NCBI GenBank assembly: GCA_027452005.1
Contig: DAIDHF010000022.1
Coordinates: 1 to 38,983 of the forward strand
Direction: 5' to 3'
DNA from: Acidimicrobiales bacterium
GTDB taxonomy: Bacteria > Actinomycetota > Acidimicrobiia > Acidimicrobiales > JAKAVM01
DNA: 38,983 bases
The stretch's first letter is position 1, and each line of letters opens with the position of its first letter. The translations under genes and the position numbers were made by a program. Shown here piece after piece: positions 7,479 through 15,394 of the stretch. A model generated the notes under the pieces. That model was not told the DNA's origin. It worked only from the letters and a program-made list of their open reading frames with translations, and ran no database searches.

Positions 7479-8522
7479 GTGGAACGCATCTTCTCGACCA
7501 CACTTCCGGAGGCCTTGTTGGCAGAGGCGCACATGCTCGAGTGTGTCTCGGCGTTAGAGAACTCGGGAGTTAGGTGTTGTGTGATTAAAGGAATTCCTCT
7601 GGCTCGCCAGTTATACGGGCAGGTTCACGGGCGCGGCATACCGGCTGACTGCGATATCTTGGTGGCTAGAAAGGATGTAATCAGAGCGGTCGATACATTG
7701 ATCTCTATCGGGTACTCCTCTCCGTATCTGCCAGCTTCTAAAGAGTTATTTGGTCGGGTCTGGAAGGTGGTAATGCGAAGAGCCAGTTCAGACGGGTCCA
7801 CGTCAACCCTAGAGATACACCTGGCCCCTTTTTCCCCTTGGGCTCACCCGATTTCCGAAAACCTAGTCTGGAGCCATATTGTTGAAGATACCTCATTTGA
7901 CCACCCAATATGGGTTCCGGATCATGAACTCAATCTGGTCTTGCTGGCATGCCACTTTGCTCAATCAGGATTTGCGAGTCCAAAGATCTTGCGAGACTTT
8001 CACGTGGCCTGGGCACTTTGGTCTAACGAGATTGACCCACTTGAGTTACTCGCTCTGATCCATGCTAGTCGGGCAAGACTTCAAGTAGTTGGTATGTTTC
8101 GGACTACTCCACACCTTGACCTAGAAAGCAGTGAACTTCTAGATAATGGTCCTACCCACAACCAGACTCGTACTTTTGAGCAGGTAAGCTGGGGGTTTGG
8201 ATTTCCTAGACTCAACGCAGTACTAAAATATTTCCCGACACGCAATAAGATGCAAATAGATTCAGAACCGGACTACATAGGTCAGTTACTAGCCTTACTA
8301 ATCATGCCACCCAAATGCTTCTTCTCTCAGGTCACCTCACACCTTTTCCCATCTCGATTAGCCCTGGCAATCATCAATGATGAGCCAGTTCAGCCACTAC
8401 CCCGTTATCTTACAAAATCGGCAAATCGACTTGGGGCAGTTGGCAAGGCATTGATTGAAAGCATTGGCATGCCCTTGAGTGCACGCGTTACTTGTGAATC
8501 CTTATTAGAACGAGAGATGTAG
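7479..8522 (+). CDS. Lasso-cluster nucleotidyltransferase-family protein
   Basis: The 347-residue protein has the nucleotidyltransferase-fold signature of the family often annotated as uncharacterised nucleotidyltransferase (NTP_transf_5 type). VIKGIPLARQLYG (Lys37-Gly38) is followed by PADCDILV with Asp57 and Asp59 as likely metal ligands. Homologous genes accompany kinases in lasso clusters; in pseudomycoidin the equivalent PsmN adds hexose to the phosphorylated peptide. GTG at 7479 lies 8 bases after the kinase stop, so both belong to one operon. The substrate here is inferred only from context. Confidence 0.75.
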   Translation: MERIFSTTLPEALLAEAHMLECVSALENSGVRCCVIKGIPLARQLYGQVHGRGIPADCDILVARKDVIRAVDTLISIGYSSPYLPASKELFGRVWKVVMRRASSDGSTSTLEIHLAPFSPWAHPISENLVWSHIVEDTSFDHPIWVPDHELNLVLLACHFAQSGFASPKILRDFHVAWALWSNEIDPLELLALIHASRARLQVVGMFRTTPHLDLESSELLDNGPTHNQTRTFEQVSWGFGFPRLNAVLKYFPTRNKMQIDSEPDYIGQLLALLIMPPKCFFSQVTSHLFPSRLALAIINDEPVQPLPRYLTKSANRLGAVGKALIESIGMPLSARVTCESLLEREM

Positions 8523-9497
8523 ATGAGTAAAGACCACCGCGAGTTTTCAGTTGAACCATATAGCAAGAACAGTGATAAAGATAGCTGGGATGAATTTGTA
8601 AGAAGTTCTTGTAACGGGACGTTCCTACATTCTCAAAAGTTTCTCTCCTATCACGGAGATAGATTTGAGGACTATTCATTTGTGTGCCGAGATGGCATCG
8701 GGACAGTTCGGGCAGTATTTCCTGCTGCCAAAGACTTAGCCGAAATAGGAACTATTACAAGCCATCCAGGATCTTCATTTGGAGGGCTGATCCATGACAG
8801 GACAGTAGTTGGGTTACAAGTTGTTGAAATTATAGAGCAACTGGTTGGTGTGTATCGCAAACTCGGATTCGAGAAATTAATTTACAAATCCGTACCATGG
8901 ATATTTCACAACCAGGTAACCGCTGATTGCGACTATGCTCTTCAACTACTCGGGGCTATTCGTAGGTCGGTCGCCCTTTCTGCCTGCCTCGACATTGGAG
9001 CACAGCGAACCGTGACCAAGGGAAGGAAATATTCTTTGAGCCTTGCTAAACGAAATAATCTCTTGGTGGATTGGGGTAATCTACACCTATCTAATTATTG
9101 GGACCTTTTAGAGACCACTCTGCTTGACCGACACAATTCCCATCCTGTTCATTCAAGAGATGAAATTGAATCACTCCTGGGGCTTTTTCCGGAAGAGATT
9201 TTTCTCTGTACAAGTTGGAAAGATAATGAGCTTCTGTCCGGAATCGTCTTATTTCTAGAAAACTCAACATTGCATCTGCAGTATTCGGCAACAAGCGATG
9301 CAGGCCTAAAGCAAGGTGCAAACGACTTAGCTCTTGAATCGGCTTTTCAAAGAGCAAAGGAACTAAACTGTAAGTGGTTTAATTTCGGCCATTCAATTGA
9401 TCCGGCTACCCAATCACTAAACTCAGGTCTGTACGAATTCAAGCGATCGTTTGGTGCTGGGAGTATTTCTTATGAAATATATGAGATTTCACTTTAG
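8523..9497 (+). CDS. FemAB/GNAT-like acyltransferase
   Basis: This 324-residue protein looks like a two-lobed FemAB-type GNAT enzyme of the kind found in polysaccharide and PEP-CTERM loci. The N-terminal lobe contains GTFLHSQKFLSYHGDRFEDY and a conserved HPGSSFGGL stretch (about residues 80-88). The second lobe ends with LQYSATSDAGLKQGANDLALESAF and the terminal FKRSFGAG motif typical of the family. Such proteins transfer amino-acyl or acyl groups. The ATG directly follows the TAG of the lasso nucleotidyltransferase, so it is probably co-transcribed. It may be an additional lasso tailoring enzyme or the first gene of the neighbouring glycan region; its AT-rich codon use is closer to the glycan genes. 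Confidence 0.65.
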   Translation: MSKDHREFSVEPYSKNSDKDSWDEFVRSSCNGTFLHSQKFLSYHGDRFEDYSFVCRDGIGTVRAVFPAAKDLAEIGTITSHPGSSFGGLIHDRTVVGLQVVEIIEQLVGVYRKLGFEKLIYKSVPWIFHNQVTADCDYALQLLGAIRRSVALSACLDIGAQRTVTKGRKYSLSLAKRNNLLVDWGNLHLSNYWDLLETTLLDRHNSHPVHSRDEIESLLGLFPEEIFLCTSWKDNELLSGIVLFLENSTLHLQYSATSDAGLKQGANDLALESAFQRAKELNCKWFNFGHSIDPATQSLNSGLYEFKRSFGAGSISYEIYEISL

Positions 9498-9574
9498 TTT
9501 CTGCCGTTTCTTCATCTCTCCACGGGTTGCCGGGAGGCCGTGAATATTTATCGAATGTTAAAGAATGAGCAAAC

Positions 9575-10357
9575 TCACTTTGCGTTGTTTCTAGCATTAA
9601 CAAAAATTTCAGCAGCGAGGTCTGGTAGTGACCGGCCTAATCGATAGAGACCATCTAAAAGTTCCTCGTTCAAAAACGGGAGTTCTGCCATCTGATTATG
9701 GGTAAACGGCTTTATAAAGTATCCTCCTGACTCGATAACCTCAAATCCAGCGTCACAAATAATCCGTTCTAACTCAGTTAAATTAAATACTCTACACTGC
9801 TTCAACTCTATATTGCGATCGCTCATCTCGTTCTCCTGCTCAATCAATCCCATAGACACTGCTAAGCGACGATGTAACGAGTGGGAGTTCGGAACATTAA
9901 CATGTAGCGTCTTATCTTGAGGAACAATTTGCCTCAATGCAATCAATACTTGTTCTAGATTAGGAACTTCATGAAGCACACTAGAACATATAACTAAATC
10001 TACCGGGCTGTACTGATTGATGACCTGTTGGACCGAATCTTCAATAAATTCATTGATCAATTCGACTCGCGAATCGGGCTGAATCCGATTAATCATGGAC
10101 TCATAAAACATTGAATTTGGCTCCATGATAATCCACGTATCCAAGAAACTTGTATCTCGCATAGTATCATTCATTTCTTCAAGAGTAGATGTAAGTCCGC
10201 ATCCTACTTCCAATACAACTTTCGGTCGTAATGAGGAAATCAGATCCAAGAGCAATTTGTTTCGCGACTTCACTAAGTGGAGTTCAAATTCCAAATCCAA
10301 AGCGTAGCTAATTCCATATTCGTCTATACGCTTTACTTTGTCAATGGGCGCTTCCAC
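9575..10357 (-). CDS. SAM-dependent class I methyltransferase
   Basis: The 260-residue protein has the class I SAM motif VVLEVGCGLTST at residues 47-58. An acidic residue follows near IIMEPNSMF, and a motif IV-like segment, VDLVICSSVLHEV, continues into LRQIVPQDKTLHVNVPN. Enzymes of this type in glycan loci O- or N-methylate sugars or act on side chains. It lies convergent to the FemAB-like gene and 75 bases downstream of the sugar aminotransferase on the same strand. N,N-dimethylation of the amino sugar is one possibility, but no specific family was recognised. Confidence 0.7.
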   Translation of the reverse strand: MEAPIDKVKRIDEYGISYALDLEFELHLVKSRNKLLLDLISSLRPKVVLEVGCGLTSTLEEMNDTMRDTSFLDTWIIMEPNSMFYESMINRIQPDSRVELINEFIEDSVQQVINQYSPVDLVICSSVLHEVPNLEQVLIALRQIVPQDKTLHVNVPNSHSLHRRLAVSMGLIEQENEMSDRNIELKQCRVFNLTELERIICDAGFEVIESGGYFIKPFTHNQMAELPFLNEELLDGLYRLGRSLPDLAAEIFVNARNNAK

Positions 10358-10432
10358 TTATCTCACCTGCGGGGACTAGTACCTATTTGCAATACGTCTA
10401 CCTAGTGAGCTTACACCGATTTAGAGGATGGT

Positions 10433-11539
10433 TTAACTTTGTTGTTCAAAATCGTGAATCCCCTCTGCTACATAATTCAATTGATCAAGAGACAAATGTG
10501 ATCCGATCGGGAGGCTCAATACTTCTGTGTGTAAAAAGTCACTAATCGGGAGATCAAAGTTTGCTTCATACTCTACCTTATACGCTTCTTGCTGGTAAGG
10601 TGGCAACGGATAATGAATCGACGTTTCAACTCCTCGGATTCCGAGATGTTGAATAAGTTGCTCTCGATCTCTTGACTTCACAACAAACTGGTGCCATACA
10701 TGCATATTCCCATCTACTGACATAGGTAATTCCAGGCGTGACTCTTTGAGCAAGTACTTATACGTATCCGCATGTTCCTGCCTTTTGCGGTTTTCCTCCG
10801 CAAGGTAATTGAGCTTGCATCTTAGTATTGCTGCTTGTAGTTCATCCAATCTTGAGTTAAACCCAAGTATCTCATTGTAATATTTTGCCTTAGAACCATA
10901 ATTTCGCAAGAGTCTAACCCTATTAGCAATTTCAAAATCGTTTGTCGTAATTGCTCCTCCATCTCCGAGAGCACCGAGATTCTTAGTTGGGTAGAAACTC
11001 CATGCCCCAGTTTCAGCGAACGAACCAACACTCTTTCCATTAACGGTTGCACCGTGAGCTTGAGCACAATCTTCAACTATAGCAAGATGATGCCTACGAG
11101 CGATCTCAACAATTTCGAAAATAGATGCCGGATTTCCATATAAATGCACCGGTACAATTGCCGCTGTTCTAGAAGTGATACTGTCTTCAAGTCTCTTGTA
11201 ATTAATATTGAACGTATTCGGGTCTGGTTCAATCGGAATGGGTTTAGCGCCGCATGCCGATACTGCTAGCCACGTAGCAATATATGTGTTAGCTGGAACC
11301 AGTACCTCATCGCCCGTACCTACTCCAACTGCTCTTAGCGACAAGTGTAGTGCGTCGAAGCCATTCCCAACTCCCACGCAAAATTTGGTTCCAACAAACT
11401 GTGAAAACTCAAGTTCGAACTTTTCAAGTTCAGGTCCCAATATATATAAGCCTCGGTCTACTACGTCATTAATTGCACTAGCTATCTCTCTTCGAAGTGA
11501 ATCGCTGGTCATTGCTAAGCTCAGAAAAGGGACCTTCAT
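10433..11539 (-). CDS. DegT/DnrJ/EryC1-family sugar aminotransferase (FdtB/QdtB-like)
   Basis: This 368-residue PLP-dependent enzyme has the complete family layout. GVGNGFDALHLSL (residues 56-68) binds the cofactor phosphate, VEDCAQAHGA (155-164) contains the Asp that contacts the PLP ring, and WSFYPTKNLGALGDGGAI carries the Schiff-base lysine at Lys186. These enzymes transaminate nucleotide-linked keto-sugars. A 3,4-ketoisomerase (FdtA-like) is encoded at 15394, so 3-amination of a dTDP-3-keto-6-deoxyhexose (Fuc3N or Qui3N type) is the most economical assignment. The gene lies in a minus-strand run with the sulfotransferase upstream (16-base gap) and the methyltransferase downstream. Confidence 0.88.
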   Translation of the reverse strand: MKVPFLSLAMTSDSLRREIASAINDVVDRGLYILGPELEKFELEFSQFVGTKFCVGVGNGFDALHLSLRAVGVGTGDEVLVPANTYIATWLAVSACGAKPIPIEPDPNTFNINYKRLEDSITSRTAAIVPVHLYGNPASIFEIVEIARRHHLAIVEDCAQAHGATVNGKSVGSFAETGAWSFYPTKNLGALGDGGAITTNDFEIANRVRLLRNYGSKAKYYNEILGFNSRLDELQAAILRCKLNYLAEENRKRQEHADTYKYLLKESRLELPMSVDGNMHVWHQFVVKSRDREQLIQHLGIRGVETSIHYPLPPYQQEAYKVEYEANFDLPISDFLHTEVLSLPIGSHLSLDQLNYVAEGIHDFEQQS

Positions 11540-11555
11540 AATCAGTACCGATAAG

Positions 11556-12359
11556 TTAGATTATTTGGCTCGGTTGACGTTTGGATGTCTTTAGCGGAAA
11601 ATCATCTTCCCATTCGCTAAGTTTCAGACCCGTTAGATCTCTCAAGCTACTTACTTCGCTCGATAACTGTTCCCGTACCCAATAGCGATCTACTTCGCTT
11701 ATTCCGAATTGTGAATCTGACGTGGTTTTGTTCTCCCATACGTGATTGAGCGTATCGATTGGAGAAAGCCCCAAAAAGTGGAAACACCGATTCAAGGTAT
11801 GTAGGGGATCCATTCTTAACTGCTCCGTAGTTTCAATAAAAATTCGTTCTCGCCCAAATCTCCTGATGAATTTTGAAACTTGTGTGGCATACTTACTTTC
11901 GGCAAGATAAAACTTAGTTTTATTGCCAGCTATCCTAAATCTAATGTCGGGTTGGCAATCCATATCTTCCAGTAATGCTTCCCTAAAGTTTTTGTTCTCC
12001 AATCCCAAACTCTTCATCCAGCGAAAATGTGACCCTGCCCGATCTATTGGATTCCGAAGTAGAAATATAAACTTAGGGTCTTTGAGGGTGACGGCTATTC
12101 GTTCCACTACGTTTGGAAATGCAAAATAAGTGGTACTTGACTCTCCGATTACCGTTTCTCCATTCCAATCAGAAAAATGGCGTGAATACGCACGAACTCC
12201 TGTTTCAAAGTTTTCTTCAATGCTAAAGAAATGAAGTTCTTTGGGTGTCGACATCAACACGGATCTGTGCTGCGCAAGATACATATGAAATGAAGAGGTA
12301 CCTGACTTGGGGGCACCGGGCACTATCAGATTCGGGAGGTTCATTTCAATAACTCTCAA
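11556..12359 (-). CDS. PAPS-dependent sulfotransferase
   Basis: The 267-residue protein carries both PAPS-binding signatures. GAPKSGTSSFH (Pro17-Lys18-Ser-Gly-Thr) near the N-terminus binds the 5'-phosphosulfate. FLLRNPIDRAGSHFRW (residues 99-114) contains the Arg and Ser that contact the 3'-phosphate. It would transfer sulfate to a hydroxyl of the glycan or a lipid. The length suits a cytoplasmic carbohydrate sulfotransferase and no signal peptide is visible. It is the promoter-proximal gene of the minus-strand run with the aminotransferase and methyltransferase. PAPS synthesis genes are not in the window. Confidence 0.88.
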   Translation of the reverse strand: MRVIEMNLPNLIVPGAPKSGTSSFHMYLAQHRSVLMSTPKELHFFSIEENFETGVRAYSRHFSDWNGETVIGESSTTYFAFPNVVERIAVTLKDPKFIFLLRNPIDRAGSHFRWMKSLGLENKNFREALLEDMDCQPDIRFRIAGNKTKFYLAESKYATQVSKFIRRFGRERIFIETTEQLRMDPLHTLNRCFHFLGLSPIDTLNHVWENKTTSDSQFGISEVDRYWVREQLSSEVSSLRDLTGLKLSEWEDDFPLKTSKRQPSQII

Positions 12360-13116
12360 GCACCCAATTGCAATATGTAAGATTCATCCAAGTCTACGTC
12401 CAGTATAATTGACAAATTATGAATGGCCAAACTTTTCCACAACATCTTAGATCCCGCCATTCAACCCGGCTCTACTTTGAAATGTCTCATCCCTCAATTT
12501 CGCTCAAGTGCGGGAGGAAACTGCATCCAATGTTCTGCATGAGCGGCCGAAGATTTCGAGGGAGATCTGGACGCGAGGTAAGAACCGAGTCGAACGCTCG
12601 TTCATGATTGTGCTCAAGAAACAATGTGGATCCAATTGGTTTTCGTCCAGTCAGCGTCCTTCGAGAAATTGCCTGGGATTTTACCTGTCTCCAATTCAGC
12701 CTTTATAAGGTTGGCGGGCAAGTTGAAGCTTAAAGATCTTGGTAACGGCCCCAAATATTTTGAATTTGTAAGGCAGGACTCCCTGGAAGGAATTGGCTGA
12801 GTCAACGATGGAGAAAGGATCCCTACGAGGTCCAGCGGATAGGGAACGAGTCCGGTGACCAGCGTCAGTCGATGAGCTGAGGGGAGTGGCAGGAAGACGA
12901 CTGCCAAGACAAACTGTGCCAGTCGGTTGCCGGTGCTCCAGCGGACAGGCTAATCTGCCATGCCGGTCTTAAAGGCCGCGCGGATAGGTGACAAGCCTGT
13001 GAACTGGGAGTATGTGCGGAAAAAATAGATGACCATCCACCGATCGTGGGGGTGGCCCCGTGAAACTTGGGGTACTTGCCCTACCCACCAACGACCAGGT
13101 GGAGGTACTCACCATT
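12360..13116. other. Gene-poor stretch upstream of the IS5-like remnant
   Basis: No convincing gene was found in about 757 bases. Open frames at 12419-12607, 12508-12708 and 12614-12907 do not resemble known proteins. From about 12780 the sequence becomes GC-richer, like the adjacent transposase remnant, so part is probably the left flank of that element or another decayed insertion. No clear inverted-repeat end was found. Confidence 0.4.
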
Positions 13117-13964
13117 ATGCGCGCGCTCGACCCCGAAGTGGGAGATGCTGTCTGGGCAGCCATCTCACCCCTGATTCCTCCGCCGGACCGGACCCATCCG
13201 CTTTGATACCATTGACCGAGAGCATCCAATCGAGACTGCTTCGGTGGCATGCTCGTGCGTCTGGCGACGGGGTGCTCGTGGGAGGACGCCGAGCGCCTAT
13301 GTGGTCACAAAGTGTCGGACACCACGATGCGGGCACGCCGGGATGAGTGAATTGCAGTAGGAGTCTTCGACGCCTTGTCCGCCGAGGCGCTGTTTGCCTA
13401 CGACAAGATCATCGGCCTCGATCTGTCCGATCTGTCCGTCGACGGCTCCTGGCACAAAAGTCCTGCTGGAGGTGAGGGAACCGGCCCGAACCCGACCGAT
13501 CGGGGCAAGCTCGGGTGGAAGTGGTTGATCCTCACCGACCTCGATGGCATCCCCTTGGGCGATGCCATCGACGGAGCCAATCGCAACGACTCGGTGATGC
13601 TTGCACCCACCCTCGACGACGCCAACGCGAAGGGACTACTCCTCGATATCGAGACTATCTTGCTCGACCGCGACTATGGCTCCGACGTGACCAGGGAGTA
13701 CCTTGCCGAAAGCAACATCGACGACACTGTCATCGCGAAGAAGAGAAAACAGGGTGCTGGCGCGCCGAAGAAAAACCAACCGATGGGACTGCGTTGGCCC
13801 GGTCGAGCGGACCAACTCGTGGCTCTCCAACTACGGTCAGCTCCGCAGGAACACAGACCATCCACCGCCTCGCTCAGATCTCACTCGCCATCGTGTTCAT
13901 TCTCACGGCCAAGCTGATCGATTGGCGGAATCGCTGGTCACCGGCACCGTCACCTATCCGCTGA
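13117..13964 (+). pseudogene. Decayed IS5-family transposase
   Basis: A single frame from ATG 13117 reads as an IS5-type transposase. The N-terminus has PLIPPPDRTHPL, then GGMLVRLATGCSWEDAERL. The DDE core follows with IIGLDLSDLSVDGSWHKS and EGTGPNPTDRGKLGWKW. The frame is broken by TGA codons at 13204-13206, 13213-13215 and 13348-13350. Near 13797 it shifts into the frame reading VERTNSWLSNYGQLRRNTD, and near 13855 it shifts again to IHRLAQISLAIVFILTAKLIDWRNRW, ending at 13964. At least five lesions make it inactive. Its GC content is clearly above that of the flanking glycan genes, which points to transfer from a higher-GC background. Confidence 0.88.
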
Positions 13965-14020
13965 GGCTCTTAGGGGTAAGACAACCTGAGAATCAATCCT
14001 TCTTACTCAGGCACTTTCCC

Positions 14021-14127
14021 GTTGCCTCATGAAAAACCTCCGCCTAGGGTAATTCGTTGCCTCATGTCAAATCCTCAGCCTAGGATAACTCGTTGCCTCA
14101 TGAAAAACCTCCGCCTAGGGTAGTTTG
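14021..14127 (+). repeat. Three tandem ~36-bp repeats
   Basis: Three head-to-tail units start at 14021, 14056 and 14092, each beginning GTTGCCTCATG and containing GCCTAGG near base 22. Units 1 and 3 share their first 31 bases exactly; unit 2 differs at several positions. They lie just after the IS5-like remnant and about 100 bases before the GT2 gene. There are no spacers, so this is not CRISPR. Confidence 0.8.
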
Positions 14128-14227
14128 GGCAAATTTCAACTTATTTAGCTAGACTCCTCCAAGTATCTGAGTGGATTTGAAGGCTGCCTTTTCCCTGAAT
14201 ACCGATTAGTGATTTCTCATATGTACG

Positions 14228-15148
14228 ATGGAACCTGAAGTATCAATTCTTATCCCGACACACAACAGAGGAAGGCTGCTTTCACAAGCGCTCCAATCCG
14301 TACTTGCACAGGAAGTTCATGTGGAAGTAATAGTAATTAGAACTTCGGCTGATGTTGAAGCCCCATTGGTTTCAGAAATTCATGATCCAAGGGTGAGAAT
14401 GTTTCAATGTCCAAATGCATCTCACTACGGTCCACTCCTCAACTTAGGACTCCAACACGTTACGGCACCTTGGTTTTGTGATTTGGCGGATGACGACATG
14501 ATCTATCCAGGAGGCTTGCGGGCACTTCTTTCCATGGCGACAATAAAGAGGGCCGACATGGTAAATAGCACTCGAAAAGAAATCGATTTTCGAACCAAAT
14601 GGGACGATATATCGGAACTTTCCCCACCAAATGGGAAAATGACGGGCCAATACAGTTGGCGAAAACTACTGAGGCCTAATTCTAGATGCCCACTTTTAGG
14701 GGGATGTTTATACAAATCTGCATTGATACAACAAATACAGGTTGATCCATCAATCCGTTCGTGCGTCGATACACTGTTCGCGATTATGACGTTCGCAAGA
14801 TCAGAGCGAGCAATTGATACAGATATAGAGGCATTCGCATACCGAAGGCACGAGGGGCAGATATCCAACTCCTTAACGTCCATGGAGATTTGGCAAAATG
14901 CTCATAGTGTTACTCAATGGGCGATGCTCCACGTACCTGAGGTTAGTAGATATAAGCGGCGCCTGGAAACGCTCGAACTATCACAAAAAGCTGCAATGTA
15001 TTATGACCGTAACGACCCAATTGGTGTTGGTAGGAGTGCTTTAGAAATCTTAATAAGGACGCCCGAGGTGTTGTTGTTCAATTGGTGGTGGAAAATGATT
15101 GGTTCTTCAACAAAACGAGTCATAACTGATTTTCCGCATCTGGGATAA
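14228..15148 (+). CDS. Family 2 glycosyltransferase
   Basis: The 306-residue protein has a GT-A fold start, VSILIPTHNRGRLLSQALQSVL (residues 4-25), and the nucleotide-sugar/metal motif CDLADDDMIYPGG, whose DDD fits the DxD element. The C-terminal half is helical and ends without a strong membrane segment, so it probably acts at the cytoplasmic face on a lipid-linked acceptor. ATG at 14228 is used; another ATG 7 bases upstream is out of frame. The gene is isolated between decayed mobile elements, which suggests the locus was once continuous. Confidence 0.85.
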   Translation: MEPEVSILIPTHNRGRLLSQALQSVLAQEVHVEVIVIRTSADVEAPLVSEIHDPRVRMFQCPNASHYGPLLNLGLQHVTAPWFCDLADDDMIYPGGLRALLSMATIKRADMVNSTRKEIDFRTKWDDISELSPPNGKMTGQYSWRKLLRPNSRCPLLGGCLYKSALIQQIQVDPSIRSCVDTLFAIMTFARSERAIDTDIEAFAYRRHEGQISNSLTSMEIWQNAHSVTQWAMLHVPEVSRYKRRLETLELSQKAAMYYDRNDPIGVGRSALEILIRTPEVLLFNWWWKMIGSSTKRVITDFPHLG

Positions 15149-15349
15149 GTCGGTTAAACTGGACACGTAAATGTTCTTTACCTAAATTCTAAGACGATGT
15201 TCAATTCCGACTACGCTTTAAGGGTACTAATATTATTTTTGGGCTTCTTCTTAGGATTGTTTCCTATTTTCATTTCTCCCTCATCTTGCTAAAGGTGACA
15301 AATACGGAGGATGGAGAAGGCCCAAAGATTATATCAAGGGAGATAGAAA

Positions 15350-15394
15350 ATGATAATAGAACATCAAAGCCCATTTAAATATTTGCGTCGCTGA
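15350..15394 (+). CDS. Upstream mini-ORF coupled to the ketoisomerase gene
   Basis: A 14-codon frame, MIIEHQSPFKYLRR, has a good ribosome binding site (AAGGGAG, 7 bases before the ATG). It ends in TGATG, so its stop overlaps the ATG of the ketoisomerase gene. That downstream gene has no visible ribosome binding site of its own. The mini-ORF may serve only to deliver ribosomes by termination-reinitiation, or be the residue of a lost gene. Confidence 0.4.
   Translation: MIIEHQSPFKYLRR

Noticed and set aside
9521-9542. CACGG/CCGTG inverted repeat between the convergent FemAB-like and methyltransferase genes as a terminator
   Set aside because: The stem is only 5 bp with a 12-base loop and there is no U-tract on either strand.
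12614-12907. A 97-codon minus-strand frame as a gene, and the surrounding structured sequence as a group II intron
   Set aside because: The protein resembles nothing, and I found neither a domain V-like hairpin nor a reverse transcriptase motif.
13117-13964. TGA stop-codon reassignment in the organism
   Set aside because: Several intact genes here end in TGA, and the same pseudogene also carries frameshifts, so mutation explains the TGA codons.
14021-14127. CRISPR array
   Set aside because: The three units are contiguous with no spacers, differ from each other and have no cas genes nearby.
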